Shown here: positions 48,179 to 55,772 of the stretch, piece after piece
Position numbering within the stretch: position 1 is the first letter of the stretch
Layout: every line of letters begins with the position of its first letter
Source of the DNA: Streptomyces sp. NP160
GTDB lineage: Bacteria; Actinomycetota; Actinomycetes; Actinomycetales; Quadrisphaeraceae
DNA: 64,000 nucleotides
Direction of reading: 5' to 3'
NCBI RefSeq assembly: GCF_006335115.1
Contig: NZ_VDMJ01000031.1
Location: 1 to 64,000, forward strand
Notes under the pieces: generated by a model
Databases searched by the model: none
What the model was told of the DNA's origin: nothing
What the model saw: only the letters and a program-made list of their open reading frames with translations
Made by a program: the position numbers and the translations under genes

Positions 48179-48907
48179 TCACAGGTGGCGCAGGTAGCGG
48201 CGGGGGTCGTCCATGAACGCCCGCCAGTGCGCCACCAGTGGAAGGGAGTCCCAGGGGACGTCGGTCAGCCCGTCGTCATCGACCAGCAGCACCCGGGCGC
48301 CCGGCAGGGCGGCCAGCAGCGGTGAGTGGGTCGCCACCAGCACCTGGGCGGTGCCGGTGGCGGCCAGGTCGGCAAGCTGCGCGACCAGCGCCAGCTGGCT
48401 CGTGAACGAGAGCGCGCTCTCGGGCTCGTCGAAGCAGTAGAACCCGGGACCGAGGTAGCGCTGGGTGCCCAGCAGGGCGTTGAACGCCTCGCCGTGGCTC
48501 ATGGCGTGGAAGTCGTCGGGGTCGTCGCGGCTCCCCCCGACGGTGTCGAACACCTGGTGCATGGTCTCGGCGCGCAGGAAGAACCCCCACCGCCCTGCGC
48601 CGTGCCCGCGTCGCACCCGCAGCACCCGCCCCACGGGGTCGGGGTCGTCCTGGGTGACCATCGCGCGGGTGTTGGCCGAGCCGCCGCGGCTGTCCAGACC
48701 GCAGGCCCAGGCGATCCCCTCGAGCACGGTGGACTTGCCCGCGCCGTTCTCCCCCACGAGCACGGTGGCCGGGCCCAGGTCGAGCCCTTCCTCCACCAGC
48801 TGCGCGACCGCGGGCACCGTCATGGGCCACGACCCGGGAGGCAGCGGTGCGGCGCGGGGGTTGCGCTCCACGCGCTCGACCGGCAGGCCCCATCGGGAGG
48901 TGTCCAC
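48179..48907 (-). CDS. AAA/ABC-type ATPase (COG3910-like)
   Basis: A 242-residue single-domain ATPase. Walker A is VLVGENGAGKSTVLEG (about residues 48-63), the signature-like motif is AMSHGEAFNALL, Walker B is GFYCFDEPESALSF, and the switch His is in VLVATHSPLLAALPG. It has no membrane partner nearby and the layout (RecF/SMC-like, short insertion) matches predicted ATPases of the COG3910 group, not a transporter. Function unknown; possible role in nucleic-acid or stress handling. Starts 21 nt after the saccharopine dehydrogenase-like stop. Confidence 0.83.
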   Translation of the reverse strand: MDTSRWGLPVERVERNPRAAPLPPGSWPMTVPAVAQLVEEGLDLGPATVLVGENGAGKSTVLEGIAWACGLDSRGGSANTRAMVTQDDPDPVGRVLRVRRGHGAGRWGFFLRAETMHQVFDTVGGSRDDPDDFHAMSHGEAFNALLGTQRYLGPGFYCFDEPESALSFTSQLALVAQLADLAATGTAQVLVATHSPLLAALPGARVLLVDDDGLTDVPWDSLPLVAHWRAFMDDPRRYLRHL

Positions 48908-48928
48908 GACGAGCAGGCTGCCCGAGGC

Positions 48929-50200
48929 TCAGGACGACGAGGGGGTCCGCTCCTGCATCCCCCACGGGCTGGCGTAGCCGTCGTCCGCGGCGAGCAGGTC
49001 AAGGAAGGGCCGGTGCGGCAGCGCCTCCGGCCCGAGCACCCCCGCGCCGGACCAGCGGCCGTCAGCGAGCAGCTCCAGCGCCACGGCGGGGTTCACGGCG
49101 GTCTGCCAGACCACGCACTGGGCGCCGAACTCCTCCATCGACCACGCGTTGTCGACCACGTGGTGCAGGTAGACCTCGCGGGGGCGCCCCGCGAAGCCCT
49201 CGCCCTTCCCGGTGCCGGTGACGAGCAGCCCTGCGCAGGTGGCGCCCCTCATGAGCGGCCCGAGGGTGGCCGGGTCGGGCAGGGAGGCCGCGACCACGTC
49301 GCGCGGGCTCACCTGCACGCCCTTGACGCTGAGGGGCTCGGTGCGGTCCAGGCCGAGCTTGCGCAGGGTCTTGAGGACGTCGATGAACTCCTCGCCCAGC
49401 CCGTACTTGAAGGTCACGCGGTCTGCCTGCAGCCACCGCGGCATGAGGAGCACCTCCTCGTGCTCCACGTGCACGCACTCGACCGGCCCGATGCCGCCGG
49501 GGAAGTCGAACACCTCCGGCTCGCTGAACGGGGGCAGCGTGCTCCACGCGCCGTCCTGCCAGACCACGGGCGGGTTCAGGCACTCCTCGATGGTGGTCCA
49601 GATCGAGAAGGAGGGGGCGAACTCGTAGCCGTCCACGGTGAGGTTCGCGCCGTCGCGCACGCCCAGCTCGGTGACGGTCTCGAAGAGGTCCTCGCAGGCG
49701 TGGCGGGCGAAGACGTCGGCCAGGCCGGGCTCCACGCCGATGCCGACCAGGGCGAGCCGGCCAGCGTCCTCCCACTGCTGCGCGAGGGCGAACTGCTCGT
49801 CGCCCAGCTTCACGCCGGTCTTCGCGTACGGCTCGGTCGGGTGCGGACGCGACAGCGACATCGCCATGTCGAGGTAGTCGGCGCCGGCGGCGAGAGCACC
49901 GGTGAAGATCGGCATGACGAAGCGCGGGTCCACCGCGTTCATGACGTGGGTGGCGCCGACCTCGCGGGCCAGGGCCTCCACGGAGGCGGCGTCGGAGGCG
50001 TCGACGCGCGCGGCGCTGAAGGAGCGGGCGGCGGCTGCACCCTCGCGCTGGCGGACGGCGTCCGCGGTGCGCTGGGCGCGGGCCAGGTCGTAGTCGGCCA
50101 CGACGACGGCGTCGGCGAAGGGCGCGGTGCGGAACCGGCGCGCGAGGATCCGCACCAGCGCGTCCCCCACACCTCCGGAACCGACGATCAGGATCCTCAT
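48929..50200 (-). CDS. Saccharopine dehydrogenase-like oxidoreductase
   Basis: A 423-residue NAD(P)-binding protein with ILIVGSGGVGDALVRILARR at the N-terminus, VVVADYDLARAQRTADAV, GVEPGLADVFARHA (typical of saccharopine reductase/carboxynorspermidine synthase-like proteins), and FKYGLGEEFIDVLKTLRKLG near residue 250. Related enzymes act in lysine or polyamine metabolism. The divergent permease-Lrp-aminotransferase row suggests an amine or lysine catabolic pathway. TAACCT lies 6 nt before the ATG, and no Shine-Dalgarno sequence is present. Confidence 0.85.
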   Translation of the reverse strand: MRILIVGSGGVGDALVRILARRFRTAPFADAVVVADYDLARAQRTADAVRQREGAAAARSFSAARVDASDAASVEALAREVGATHVMNAVDPRFVMPIFTGALAAGADYLDMAMSLSRPHPTEPYAKTGVKLGDEQFALAQQWEDAGRLALVGIGVEPGLADVFARHACEDLFETVTELGVRDGANLTVDGYEFAPSFSIWTTIEECLNPPVVWQDGAWSTLPPFSEPEVFDFPGGIGPVECVHVEHEEVLLMPRWLQADRVTFKYGLGEEFIDVLKTLRKLGLDRTEPLSVKGVQVSPRDVVAASLPDPATLGPLMRGATCAGLLVTGTGKGEGFAGRPREVYLHHVVDNAWSMEEFGAQCVVWQTAVNPAVALELLADGRWSGAGVLGPEALPHRPFLDLLAADDGYASPWGMQERTPSSS

Positions 50201-50206
50201 CGGCGG

Positions 50207-50242
50207 AGGTTATCGCTGTTCTGGGGCTCGACCGCTATCGCT
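50207..50242. promoter_or_regulatory. Divergent promoter/operator region with a repeated AGCGATA motif
   Basis: On the minus strand TAACCT (50212-50207) lies 6 nt before the saccharopine dehydrogenase-like ATG. AGCGATA occurs twice on that strand (at 50242-50236 and 50217-50211), 25 bp apart, which is about two and a half helical turns. The Lrp/AsnC regulator encoded in this locus could bind here. Low confidence: no symmetry within each site. Confidence 0.35.
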
Positions 50243-50316
50243 TCCGGCCGTCCGGGGGCCATGATGCCGCCTCAGGCCGGTGAACCCAGGCCGCGAAGGG
50301 CGACCCGGAGGTGGAC

Positions 50317-51852
50317 GTGGCATCGGAAGTCAGCGCAGGGGCCTCGGCTGCGAGGAGCACGGGCGAGGGCAAGGGCCTGGCGACCGGCACGCTCGGGCTG
50401 TGGGGCAACACCGTCATCGGGCTCGCCTCGACCGCCCCGGCGTACGGCCTGGCGGCCACGCTCGGGTACCTGGGGGTGGGCGAGAAGGCGCCGGCCATGT
50501 TCATCGTGGCCTTCATCCCCATGGTGCTCACCGCCATCGCCTACCAGCAGCTCAACAGGGCGGTGCCCGACTGCGGCACCACCTTCACGTGGGCGACCAA
50601 GGCCTTCGGCCCGGTCGTCGGGTGGATGGGCGGCTGGGGCGTGGCCGTCTCGGCCATCATCGTGCTGGCCAACGTCGCCGAGATCGCCGCCATCTACACG
50701 CTGCAGGTGGTCGGCCTGGGCGGTGTCGCGGAGAGCCAGTGGGGCCGGATGGCCTTCGCGGTCGCGTTCATCGCGGCCATGACCTACGTGAGCTACCGCG
50801 GCATCCTCCTGTCCGAGCGGATGCAGAACGTGCTGGTGGCCTGGCAGTTCCTCTTCCTCGTGGTGCTCGCGGCGTGGGCCCTCGTCGCCGTGTACAGCGG
50901 CTCCGCGGGCCCGCAGGCGGTGCGCCCGGAGATCGGCTGGTTCATCCCCACCGGCATCGGCTTCGGCGACGCGGTGGCCGCCATCGTGCTGTGCATCTTC
51001 CTGTACTGGGGCTGGGACGCCTGCCTGGCCGTCAACGAGGAGAGCAAGGACCCCGACCGCATCCCCGGTCGCGCCGCCACCCTCGCCACGATCATCCTCG
51101 TGGTGACGTTCACCGCCGTCGCCACGGCCATCCAGGCCTACAGCGGCTTCGGCGACGCGGGCATCGGCCTGAACAACCCCGAGAACGCCGACGACACCAT
51201 CACGGTGCTCGGCGACCCCCTCGGCGGTTCCGTCCTCGCCGTCCTGCTGATGATCACCATCGCCGTCTCGGCGGCGGCCTCGACCCAGTCGACGATCCTC
51301 CCCACCGCCCGCGGCACGCTGGCGATGGCGGTCTACGAGGCGCTGCCGGCGCGCTTCGGCACCGTCCACCCGCGCTTCAAGACCCCCAGCTTCTCCACCC
51401 TCGTCATGGGGGCCACCGCCATCGGCTTCTACGTGCTGCTCTCGCTCATCAGCACCAACGCGCTGGCCGACTCCATCGCCAGCCTCGGCCTCGCGGTGGC
51501 GTTCTACTACGGCATCACGAGCTTCGCGTGCGTCTGGTTCTTCCGCGGCACGCTGCGGCAGTCGGCGGCCCACCTGTGGCTGCGGGGGGTCCTGCCCTTC
51601 CTGGGCGGCCTGTTCATGCTGGTGATCTTCGGCTACAGCGTCTACGACATGGCCCACCGCGACTACGGCGAGACGGTCATCGGCGGCGTCGGCGGCGTCT
51701 TCGTCCTGGGGGTCGGCATGCTCGCGCTCGGCGTGCCGCTGATGCTGCTCTGCGCCATCCGGCTCCGGGCCTTCTTCCGCGGCGAGACCCTCAACGAGAG
51801 GACCGAGGTGCTCGTCCCCGAGACGGGTGCGCCGCCCGTGGGCGGCCTCTGA
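50317..51852 (+). CDS. APC-superfamily amino acid/amine permease
   Basis: A 511-residue transporter with about 12 helices, beginning TGTLGLWGNTVIGLASTAPA and continuing with PDCGTTFTWATKAFGPVVGW, a typical APC helix 1-3 pattern (family motif PxxGGxYxWxxxxFG). Substrate is likely a basic amino acid, GABA or a polyamine, judged only from the neighbours. GTG 50317 is favoured because GGAG lies 6 nt upstream; GTG 50311 abuts the GGAG. First gene of the row permease-Lrp-aminotransferase, divergent from the saccharopine dehydrogenase-like gene. Confidence 0.88.
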   Translation: MASEVSAGASAARSTGEGKGLATGTLGLWGNTVIGLASTAPAYGLAATLGYLGVGEKAPAMFIVAFIPMVLTAIAYQQLNRAVPDCGTTFTWATKAFGPVVGWMGGWGVAVSAIIVLANVAEIAAIYTLQVVGLGGVAESQWGRMAFAVAFIAAMTYVSYRGILLSERMQNVLVAWQFLFLVVLAAWALVAVYSGSAGPQAVRPEIGWFIPTGIGFGDAVAAIVLCIFLYWGWDACLAVNEESKDPDRIPGRAATLATIILVVTFTAVATAIQAYSGFGDAGIGLNNPENADDTITVLGDPLGGSVLAVLLMITIAVSAAASTQSTILPTARGTLAMAVYEALPARFGTVHPRFKTPSFSTLVMGATAIGFYVLLSLISTNALADSIASLGLAVAFYYGITSFACVWFFRGTLRQSAAHLWLRGVLPFLGGLFMLVIFGYSVYDMAHRDYGETVIGGVGGVFVLGVGMLALGVPLMLLCAIRLRAFFRGETLNERTEVLVPETGAPPVGGL

Positions 51853-51869
51853 CAGTCCTGGACCCCCGG

Positions 51870-51923
51870 CGGGCGACGGTTTCCGTGGCGAACAGCACTC
51901 AATGCCACGGAAACCGTCGCCCG
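51870..51923. terminator. Perfect 20-bp inverted repeat between permease and Lrp gene
   Basis: CGGGCGACGGTTTCCGTGGC (51870-51889) is perfectly complementary to 51904-51923 with a 14-nt loop. It starts 17 nt after the permease stop and ends 40 nt before the Lrp gene. It can act as a terminator or, like the other long repeats in this window, be an intergenic element. It contains an AT-richer GGTTTCC core unusual for this DNA. Confidence 0.65.
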
Positions 51924-51963
51924 ACCTTGTGCGGGCGCCCGTGAGCGGGCATGCTCCAGCGGC

Positions 51964-52428
51964 ATGGCGGCCCGCTCCACCCCTGTGCTCGACGAGATCT
52001 CCAAGCGCATCGTCGAGCACCTCCAGGCCGACGGGCGGCGCTCCTACGCCGCCATCGCCGCTGACGTCGGGCTGTCCGAGGCCGCCGTCCGGCAGCGCGT
52101 GGCCAAGCTCCTCGAGGCCGGCGTCATGCAGATCGTCGCGGTCACCGACCCCCTGCAGGTCGGCTTCCCGCGCCAGGCGATGGTCGGCGTCCGCTGCTCC
52201 GGTGACACCCGTGACGTGGCCGCGGCACTGGCCGAGCTCGACGAGGTCACCTACGTGGTGGTGACGGCCGGCAGCTTCGACGTCCTGCTCGAGGTGGTCT
52301 GCGAGGACGACGACCGCCTGCTCGACCTCCTCTCGCGGCGCATCCGCGCCGTCCCGGGCGTCCTGTCCACCGAGACGCTCGTCTACCTGCAGCTCATCAA
52401 GCAGCGCTACGACTGGGGAACCCGATGA
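51964..52428 (+). CDS. Lrp/AsnC-family transcriptional regulator
   Basis: A 154-residue regulator: an N-terminal helix-turn-helix (DEISKRIVEHLQADGRRSYA, DVGLSEAAVRQRVAKLLEAG) and a C-terminal RAM ligand-binding domain (about 65-145, MVGVRCSGDTRDVAAALAEL). It probably senses an amino acid and controls the permease/aminotransferase/saccharopine dehydrogenase-like genes around it. Its stop overlaps the aminotransferase start (ATGA), so the two are coupled. CATGCT lies 8 nt before the ATG. Confidence 0.92.
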   Translation: MAARSTPVLDEISKRIVEHLQADGRRSYAAIAADVGLSEAAVRQRVAKLLEAGVMQIVAVTDPLQVGFPRQAMVGVRCSGDTRDVAAALAELDEVTYVVVTAGSFDVLLEVVCEDDDRLLDLLSRRIRAVPGVLSTETLVYLQLIKQRYDWGTR

Positions 52429-53855
52429 CGACGACACCGCTCGACCGCACGCCCTCCACCGGCACCGCGACGTCCAGCGGGGGCCTCACGCCCGCGGGCA
52501 CCCTGCGGGCCCGGGCCGCGCGGGACCACCTGTGGGGGCACTTCACCCGCCAGTCCGCCTGGGAGCACAGCGTCCCGGTGATCACCCGGGGCGAGGGCTG
52601 CTGGATCTACGACGACGCCGGCAAGCGCTACTTCGACGGCCTGGCCGGCCTGTTCACGGTGCAGGCGGGCCACGGCCGCCGCGAGCTGGCCGAGGCCGCC
52701 GCGAAGCAGGCGGGCGAGCTGGCGTTCTTCCCGCTGTGGTCCTACGCCACCCCGCCGGCCATCGACCTCGCCGAGCGCCTGGCCTCCTACACCCCGGGCG
52801 ACCTCGACCGCGTCTTCTTCACGACCGGCGGCGGCGAGGCGGTCGAGACGGCGTGGAAGCTGGCCAAGAACCACTTCAAGCTGGTGGGCAAGCCGCTGAA
52901 GACCAAGGTCATCAGCCGCTCGGTGGCCTACCACGGCACCCCGCAGGGCGCGCTGGCCATCACGGGCATCCCCGCCGCCAAGGCCGTCTTCGAGCCGCTG
53001 GTCCCGGGCGGGTTCCGCGTGCCCAACACCAACGCCTACCGGGCGCCGGAGCACCTGCGGGACGACCCGGAGGCCTTCGGCCGCTGGGCCGCGGACCGCA
53101 TCGAGGAGGCCATCGAGTTCGAGGGACCCGAGACGGTCGCCGCGGTCTTCCTGGAGCCGGTGCAGAACTCCGGCGGGTGCTTCCCGCCGCCGCCCGGCTA
53201 CTTCCAGCGGGTGCGGGAGATCTGCGACCGCCACGACGTGCTGCTGGTCTCCGACGAGGTCATCTGCGCCTTCGGCCGGATCGGGTCGATGTTCGCCTGC
53301 ACCGACCTCGGCTACACCCCGGACATCATCACCTGCGCCAAGGGCATGACCAGCGGCTACTCCCCCATCGGTGCGTGCATCGCCTCCGAGCGGGTCTACG
53401 AGCCGTTCGCGCAGGGCCACACCTCCTTCGCGCACGGCTACACCTTCGGCGGGCACCCGGTCTCGGCCGCCGTGGCCATGGCCAACCTCGACCTCTTCGA
53501 GCGCGAGGGCCTCAACGCCCACGTGCACGAGAAGGCGCCGGCGTTCCGCGCGACGCTGGAGAAGCTGCTCGACCTGCCGATCGTCGGAGACGTGCGCGGC
53601 GAGGGCTTCTTCTACGGGATCGAGCTGGTCAAGGACAAGGCCACCCGGGAGACGTTCACCGGTGAGGAGGCCGAGCGGCTGCTGCGCGGGTTCCTGTCCG
53701 CGGCGCTGTTCGAGGCGGGCCTGTACTGCCGCGCCGACGACCGCGGCGACCCCGTCATCCAGCTCTCGCCGCCGCTCATCGCCGACCAGGCCGACTTCGA
53801 CCTCATCGAGGCCACCCTGCGCGACGTGCTCACCCGCGCCTGGTCGCTCCTGTGA
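52425..53855 (+). CDS. Class III omega-aminotransferase (amine/beta-alanine pyruvate type)
   Basis: A 476-residue PLP enzyme. Visible are FTTGGGEAVETAWKLAKNHF, SRSVAYHGTPQGALAITG, VFLEPVQNSGGCFPPPPGYF, cofactor Asp in LLVSDEVICAFGRIGS, and the Schiff-base Lys in ITCAKGMTSGYSPIGACIAS. The pattern fits aspartate-aminotransferase-family omega-transaminases acting on beta-alanine, putrescine or similar amines with pyruvate. It starts inside the Lrp stop (4-nt overlap). It may give a semialdehyde from the substrate imported by the permease upstream. Confidence 0.9.
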   Translation: MTTTPLDRTPSTGTATSSGGLTPAGTLRARAARDHLWGHFTRQSAWEHSVPVITRGEGCWIYDDAGKRYFDGLAGLFTVQAGHGRRELAEAAAKQAGELAFFPLWSYATPPAIDLAERLASYTPGDLDRVFFTTGGGEAVETAWKLAKNHFKLVGKPLKTKVISRSVAYHGTPQGALAITGIPAAKAVFEPLVPGGFRVPNTNAYRAPEHLRDDPEAFGRWAADRIEEAIEFEGPETVAAVFLEPVQNSGGCFPPPPGYFQRVREICDRHDVLLVSDEVICAFGRIGSMFACTDLGYTPDIITCAKGMTSGYSPIGACIASERVYEPFAQGHTSFAHGYTFGGHPVSAAVAMANLDLFEREGLNAHVHEKAPAFRATLEKLLDLPIVGDVRGEGFFYGIELVKDKATRETFTGEEAERLLRGFLSAALFEAGLYCRADDRGDPVIQLSPPLIADQADFDLIEATLRDVLTRAWSLL

Positions 53856-53862
53856 CCTGAGG

Positions 53863-53945
53863 GGGTGGCCAACCGCCCATGATCACGGCGGTGATGAGGG
53901 GTCGGCCACCCCACCCCGTCCGTGATCATGGGCGGTCGGCCACCC
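53863..53945. repeat. 26-bp inverted repeat with CCCATGATCACGG arms
   Basis: Arms 53863-53888 and 53920-53945 match at 25 of 26 positions; the core is CGCCCATGATCACGG. The 31-nt spacer holds an extra copy of GGTCGGCCACCC (53900-53911), identical to the end of the right arm, so two alternative foldings are possible. It begins 7 nt after the aminotransferase stop and ends 8 nt before the next gene on the same strand. Confidence 0.8.
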
Positions 53946-53953
53946 TGGACGGC

Positions 53954-54352
53954 GTGGAGCTCACCCCGGCAGCGCTGGCCTTCGTCACCGAGCGGCGCCT
54001 CGCGACCCTCACCACCCACAGGCCCGACGGCACCGCGCACGTCGTGCCGGTGGGCTTCACCTGGGACGCCGAGGCCGGCGTCGCCCGCGTCACCGCGCGG
54101 TCGACCTCCCGCAAGGTGCGCAACGCCCGGCTCGCCGAGACCTCCGGCGGCCGGGCGGTGCTGTGCTCCTTCGAGCGGGCGCAGTGGCTCACGCTCGAGG
54201 GGCCCGTGCGCGTCCGGGACGAGCCGGACGTCGTGGCCGACGCTGTGGCCCGCTACGCCGTGCGCTACGAGCGCGAGCCCCGGGAGGACCCGCTGCGCGT
54301 GGTCGTCGAGGTCGCGGTGGACCGGGTCATGAGCTCCTCCCACCTGCGCTGA
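53954..54352 (+). CDS. PPOX-class flavin/F420-binding family protein
   Basis: A 132-residue split-barrel protein of the pyridoxamine 5'-phosphate oxidase-like class: ALAFVTERRLATLTTHRPDG near the start, VVPVGFTWDAEAGVARVTAR, SRKVRNARLAETSGGRAVLC, and VTLEGPVRV-like strand WLTLEGPVRVRDEPD. Small members of this class in actinobacteria are commonly F420-dependent reductases, but cofactor choice cannot be decided. CACCCT lies 7 nt before the GTG. The 3' end overlaps a convergent membrane-protein gene by 26 nt. Confidence 0.82.
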   Translation: MELTPAALAFVTERRLATLTTHRPDGTAHVVPVGFTWDAEAGVARVTARSTSRKVRNARLAETSGGRAVLCSFERAQWLTLEGPVRVRDEPDVVADAVARYAVRYEREPREDPLRVVVEVAVDRVMSSSHLR

Positions 54353-54839
54353 GGCGCTGCGCCCTCCGGCGCCCCACCAGCCCGCTCACCGCGATCGCCA
54401 CGGCCGCCAGGACCCCGCCCACGACGAAGCCGGTGGCCATGCCCCCGGCGAAGCCGTCGCCGCCCCCCTGGGCCCGCACGACGCCGGCGCACAGGGCGAT
54501 GCCCAGCGCGAGCCACGCCAGGACGCGCCACCGCAGCGGCTTCACGCCGCGGGTGTCCTCCCCGAGCACCCCGTGGGCCCTGGCGTAGCCGAAGACCACC
54601 CACGACGCCGCACCCGGCGCGACGAACATGAGCAGTGCGTACGGCACCGCGGTCGCGCCCCCCACCCACACCGACACCACCGCGGTGAGCGGCAGCAGCC
54701 ACAGCAGCAGCTGGAACCCGATGGCGCTGGCCTCGTTCCAGACGTCGCGCTGGTGCTCCTCGTCGTAGAAGGGGCTCCCCAGGTCTCCCACGCGCGCCGC
54801 CGCCCGCACGAACCAGCCGTCACGCACCTGCTCGCTCAC
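54327..54839 (-). CDS. Four-helix membrane protein paired with a small HTH regulator
   Basis: A 170-residue protein with four hydrophobic segments (about residues 40-60, 64-86, 105-122, 130-155) and a charged C-terminus. It resembles membrane proteins commonly encoded after a small XRE-type regulator in Gram-positive bacteria (function unknown). Its ATG overlaps the regulator's stop by 4 nt (ATGA). The last 26 nt overlap the PPOX-class gene on the opposite strand. Confidence 0.7.
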   Translation of the reverse strand: MSEQVRDGWFVRAAARVGDLGSPFYDEEHQRDVWNEASAIGFQLLLWLLPLTAVVSVWVGGATAVPYALLMFVAPGAASWVVFGYARAHGVLGEDTRGVKPLRWRVLAWLALGIALCAGVVRAQGGGDGFAGGMATGFVVGGVLAAVAIAVSGLVGRRRAQRLSAGGRSS

Positions 54840-55087
54840 CGCTGCTCCCTCCCTGCTGCCGCACCGGCAGCCCCCTGCGCCTCGTGCTCGCCGAACAGCT
54901 CCTCGACGGTCCGGCCCAGCCGGTCCGCGATCGCCAGGGCCAGGTACACCGACGGGGCGTAGTCGCCCGCCTCGACCGCGACGACGGTCTGCCGGGTCAC
55001 GCCCGCCGCCGCCGCGAGGTCCGCCTGGGTCAGCCCCAGCACCGCCCGCGCGGCGCGGACTCCGTTGCTGCGGCCTCGCGCCGACAT
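54836..55087 (-). CDS. Small XRE/HTH transcriptional regulator
   Basis: An 83-residue protein that is essentially one HTH_3 domain: RAARAVLGLTQADLAAAAGV, TRQTVVAVEAGDYAPSVYLA, and LAIADRLGRTVEELF. This type (YozG-like) usually represses its own operon. ATG 55087 is chosen since the preceding gap contains a TTGACA-like element and the family starts near here. Codes with the following membrane protein as a two-gene operon. A clear operator precedes it. Confidence 0.87.
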   Translation of the reverse strand: MSARGRSNGVRAARAVLGLTQADLAAAAGVTRQTVVAVEAGDYAPSVYLALAIADRLGRTVEELFGEHEAQGAAGAAAGREQR

Positions 55088-55104
55088 CCTGCCCACCCCC
55101 CTAA

Positions 55105-55138
55105 TGTCGAGTAGACCTGACACGGTGTCAAGTAGACA
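55105..55138. promoter_or_regulatory. Operator/promoter with TGTCRAGTAGAC direct repeats and a palindrome
   Basis: TGTCGAGTAGACC (55105-55117) and TGTCAAGTAGACA (55126-55138) are direct repeats 21 bp apart, two helical turns. Between them lies the perfect palindrome TGACAC-G-GTGTCA (55118-55130). On the minus strand TTGACA (55131-55126) is followed after 17 bp by GACATT, a plausible -35/-10 pair for the HTH operon, so the sites overlap the promoter. This is a strong candidate operator for the HTH regulator; it may also affect the divergent YdeI-like gene. Confidence 0.65.
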
Positions 55139-55202
55139 CGACAAGAAGTCAGGGGAACCCGACACGCTTCCTCTGGTCGGCCCCGCGCGGCACACTCCTG
55201 CC

Positions 55203-55772
55203 GTGGCCCTTCCGCTCCCCGACCTCGTGGTCACCGACGCCGCCGCGTGGGGCGCCTGGCTCGACGAGCACGCGACCACCTCCGCGGGCGTCCGCCTGGC
55301 CCTCGCCAAGGGCGGCGCCACCGAGCCCACCGCGCTCGTCTACGAGGAGGCCGTGCTCGAGGCGCTCTGCCACGGCTGGATCGACGGGCAGGTGACCAAG
55401 CGCGACGACGTCAGCTACGCCATCCGCATGACCCCGCGCCGTCCCCGCTCGAACTGGTCCGCGGTGAACGTGCGGCGCGTCGCCGCGCTGGAGGCCGCGG
55501 GCCGGATGCGGCCCCGAGGCGCCGCCGAGGTGGCCGCCGCCCAGGCCGACGGCCGCTGGGAGCGCGCCTACGCCGGGTCGGCCACCATCGAGCCGCCGCC
55601 CGAGCTGGCGCAGGCGCTGGCCGCGGACCCGGCGTCCGCCGCCGCGTGGGAGGCGATGTCCCGGGGCGACCGGTACCCGTGGCTGTACCGCATGCACACC
55701 GTCAAGCGCCCCGAGACGCGCGCCCGCCACGTGGCCGCCCTCCTGGACCACCTGCGCTCAGCGGGCTCCTGA
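55203..55772 (+). CDS. YdeI/OmpD-associated family protein
   Basis: A 189-residue soluble protein with the YdeI pattern: FTDAAAWGAWLDEHA-like start, VYEEAVLEALCHGWIDGQVT (E-A-x-C-x-G-W-I-D-G), RMTPRRPRSNWSAVNVRRV, and the C-terminal ALLDHL. The family was linked to bacteriocin protection in E. coli; the actinobacterial role is unknown. CACACT lies 6 nt before the GTG (leaderless pattern). Divergent from the HTH operon and convergent with the VTT-like membrane gene (15-nt overlap). Confidence 0.85.
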   Translation: MALPLPDLVVTDAAAWGAWLDEHATTSAGVRLALAKGGATEPTALVYEEAVLEALCHGWIDGQVTKRDDVSYAIRMTPRRPRSNWSAVNVRRVAALEAAGRMRPRGAAEVAAAQADGRWERAYAGSATIEPPPELAQALAADPASAAAWEAMSRGDRYPWLYRMHTVKRPETRARHVAALLDHLRSAGS

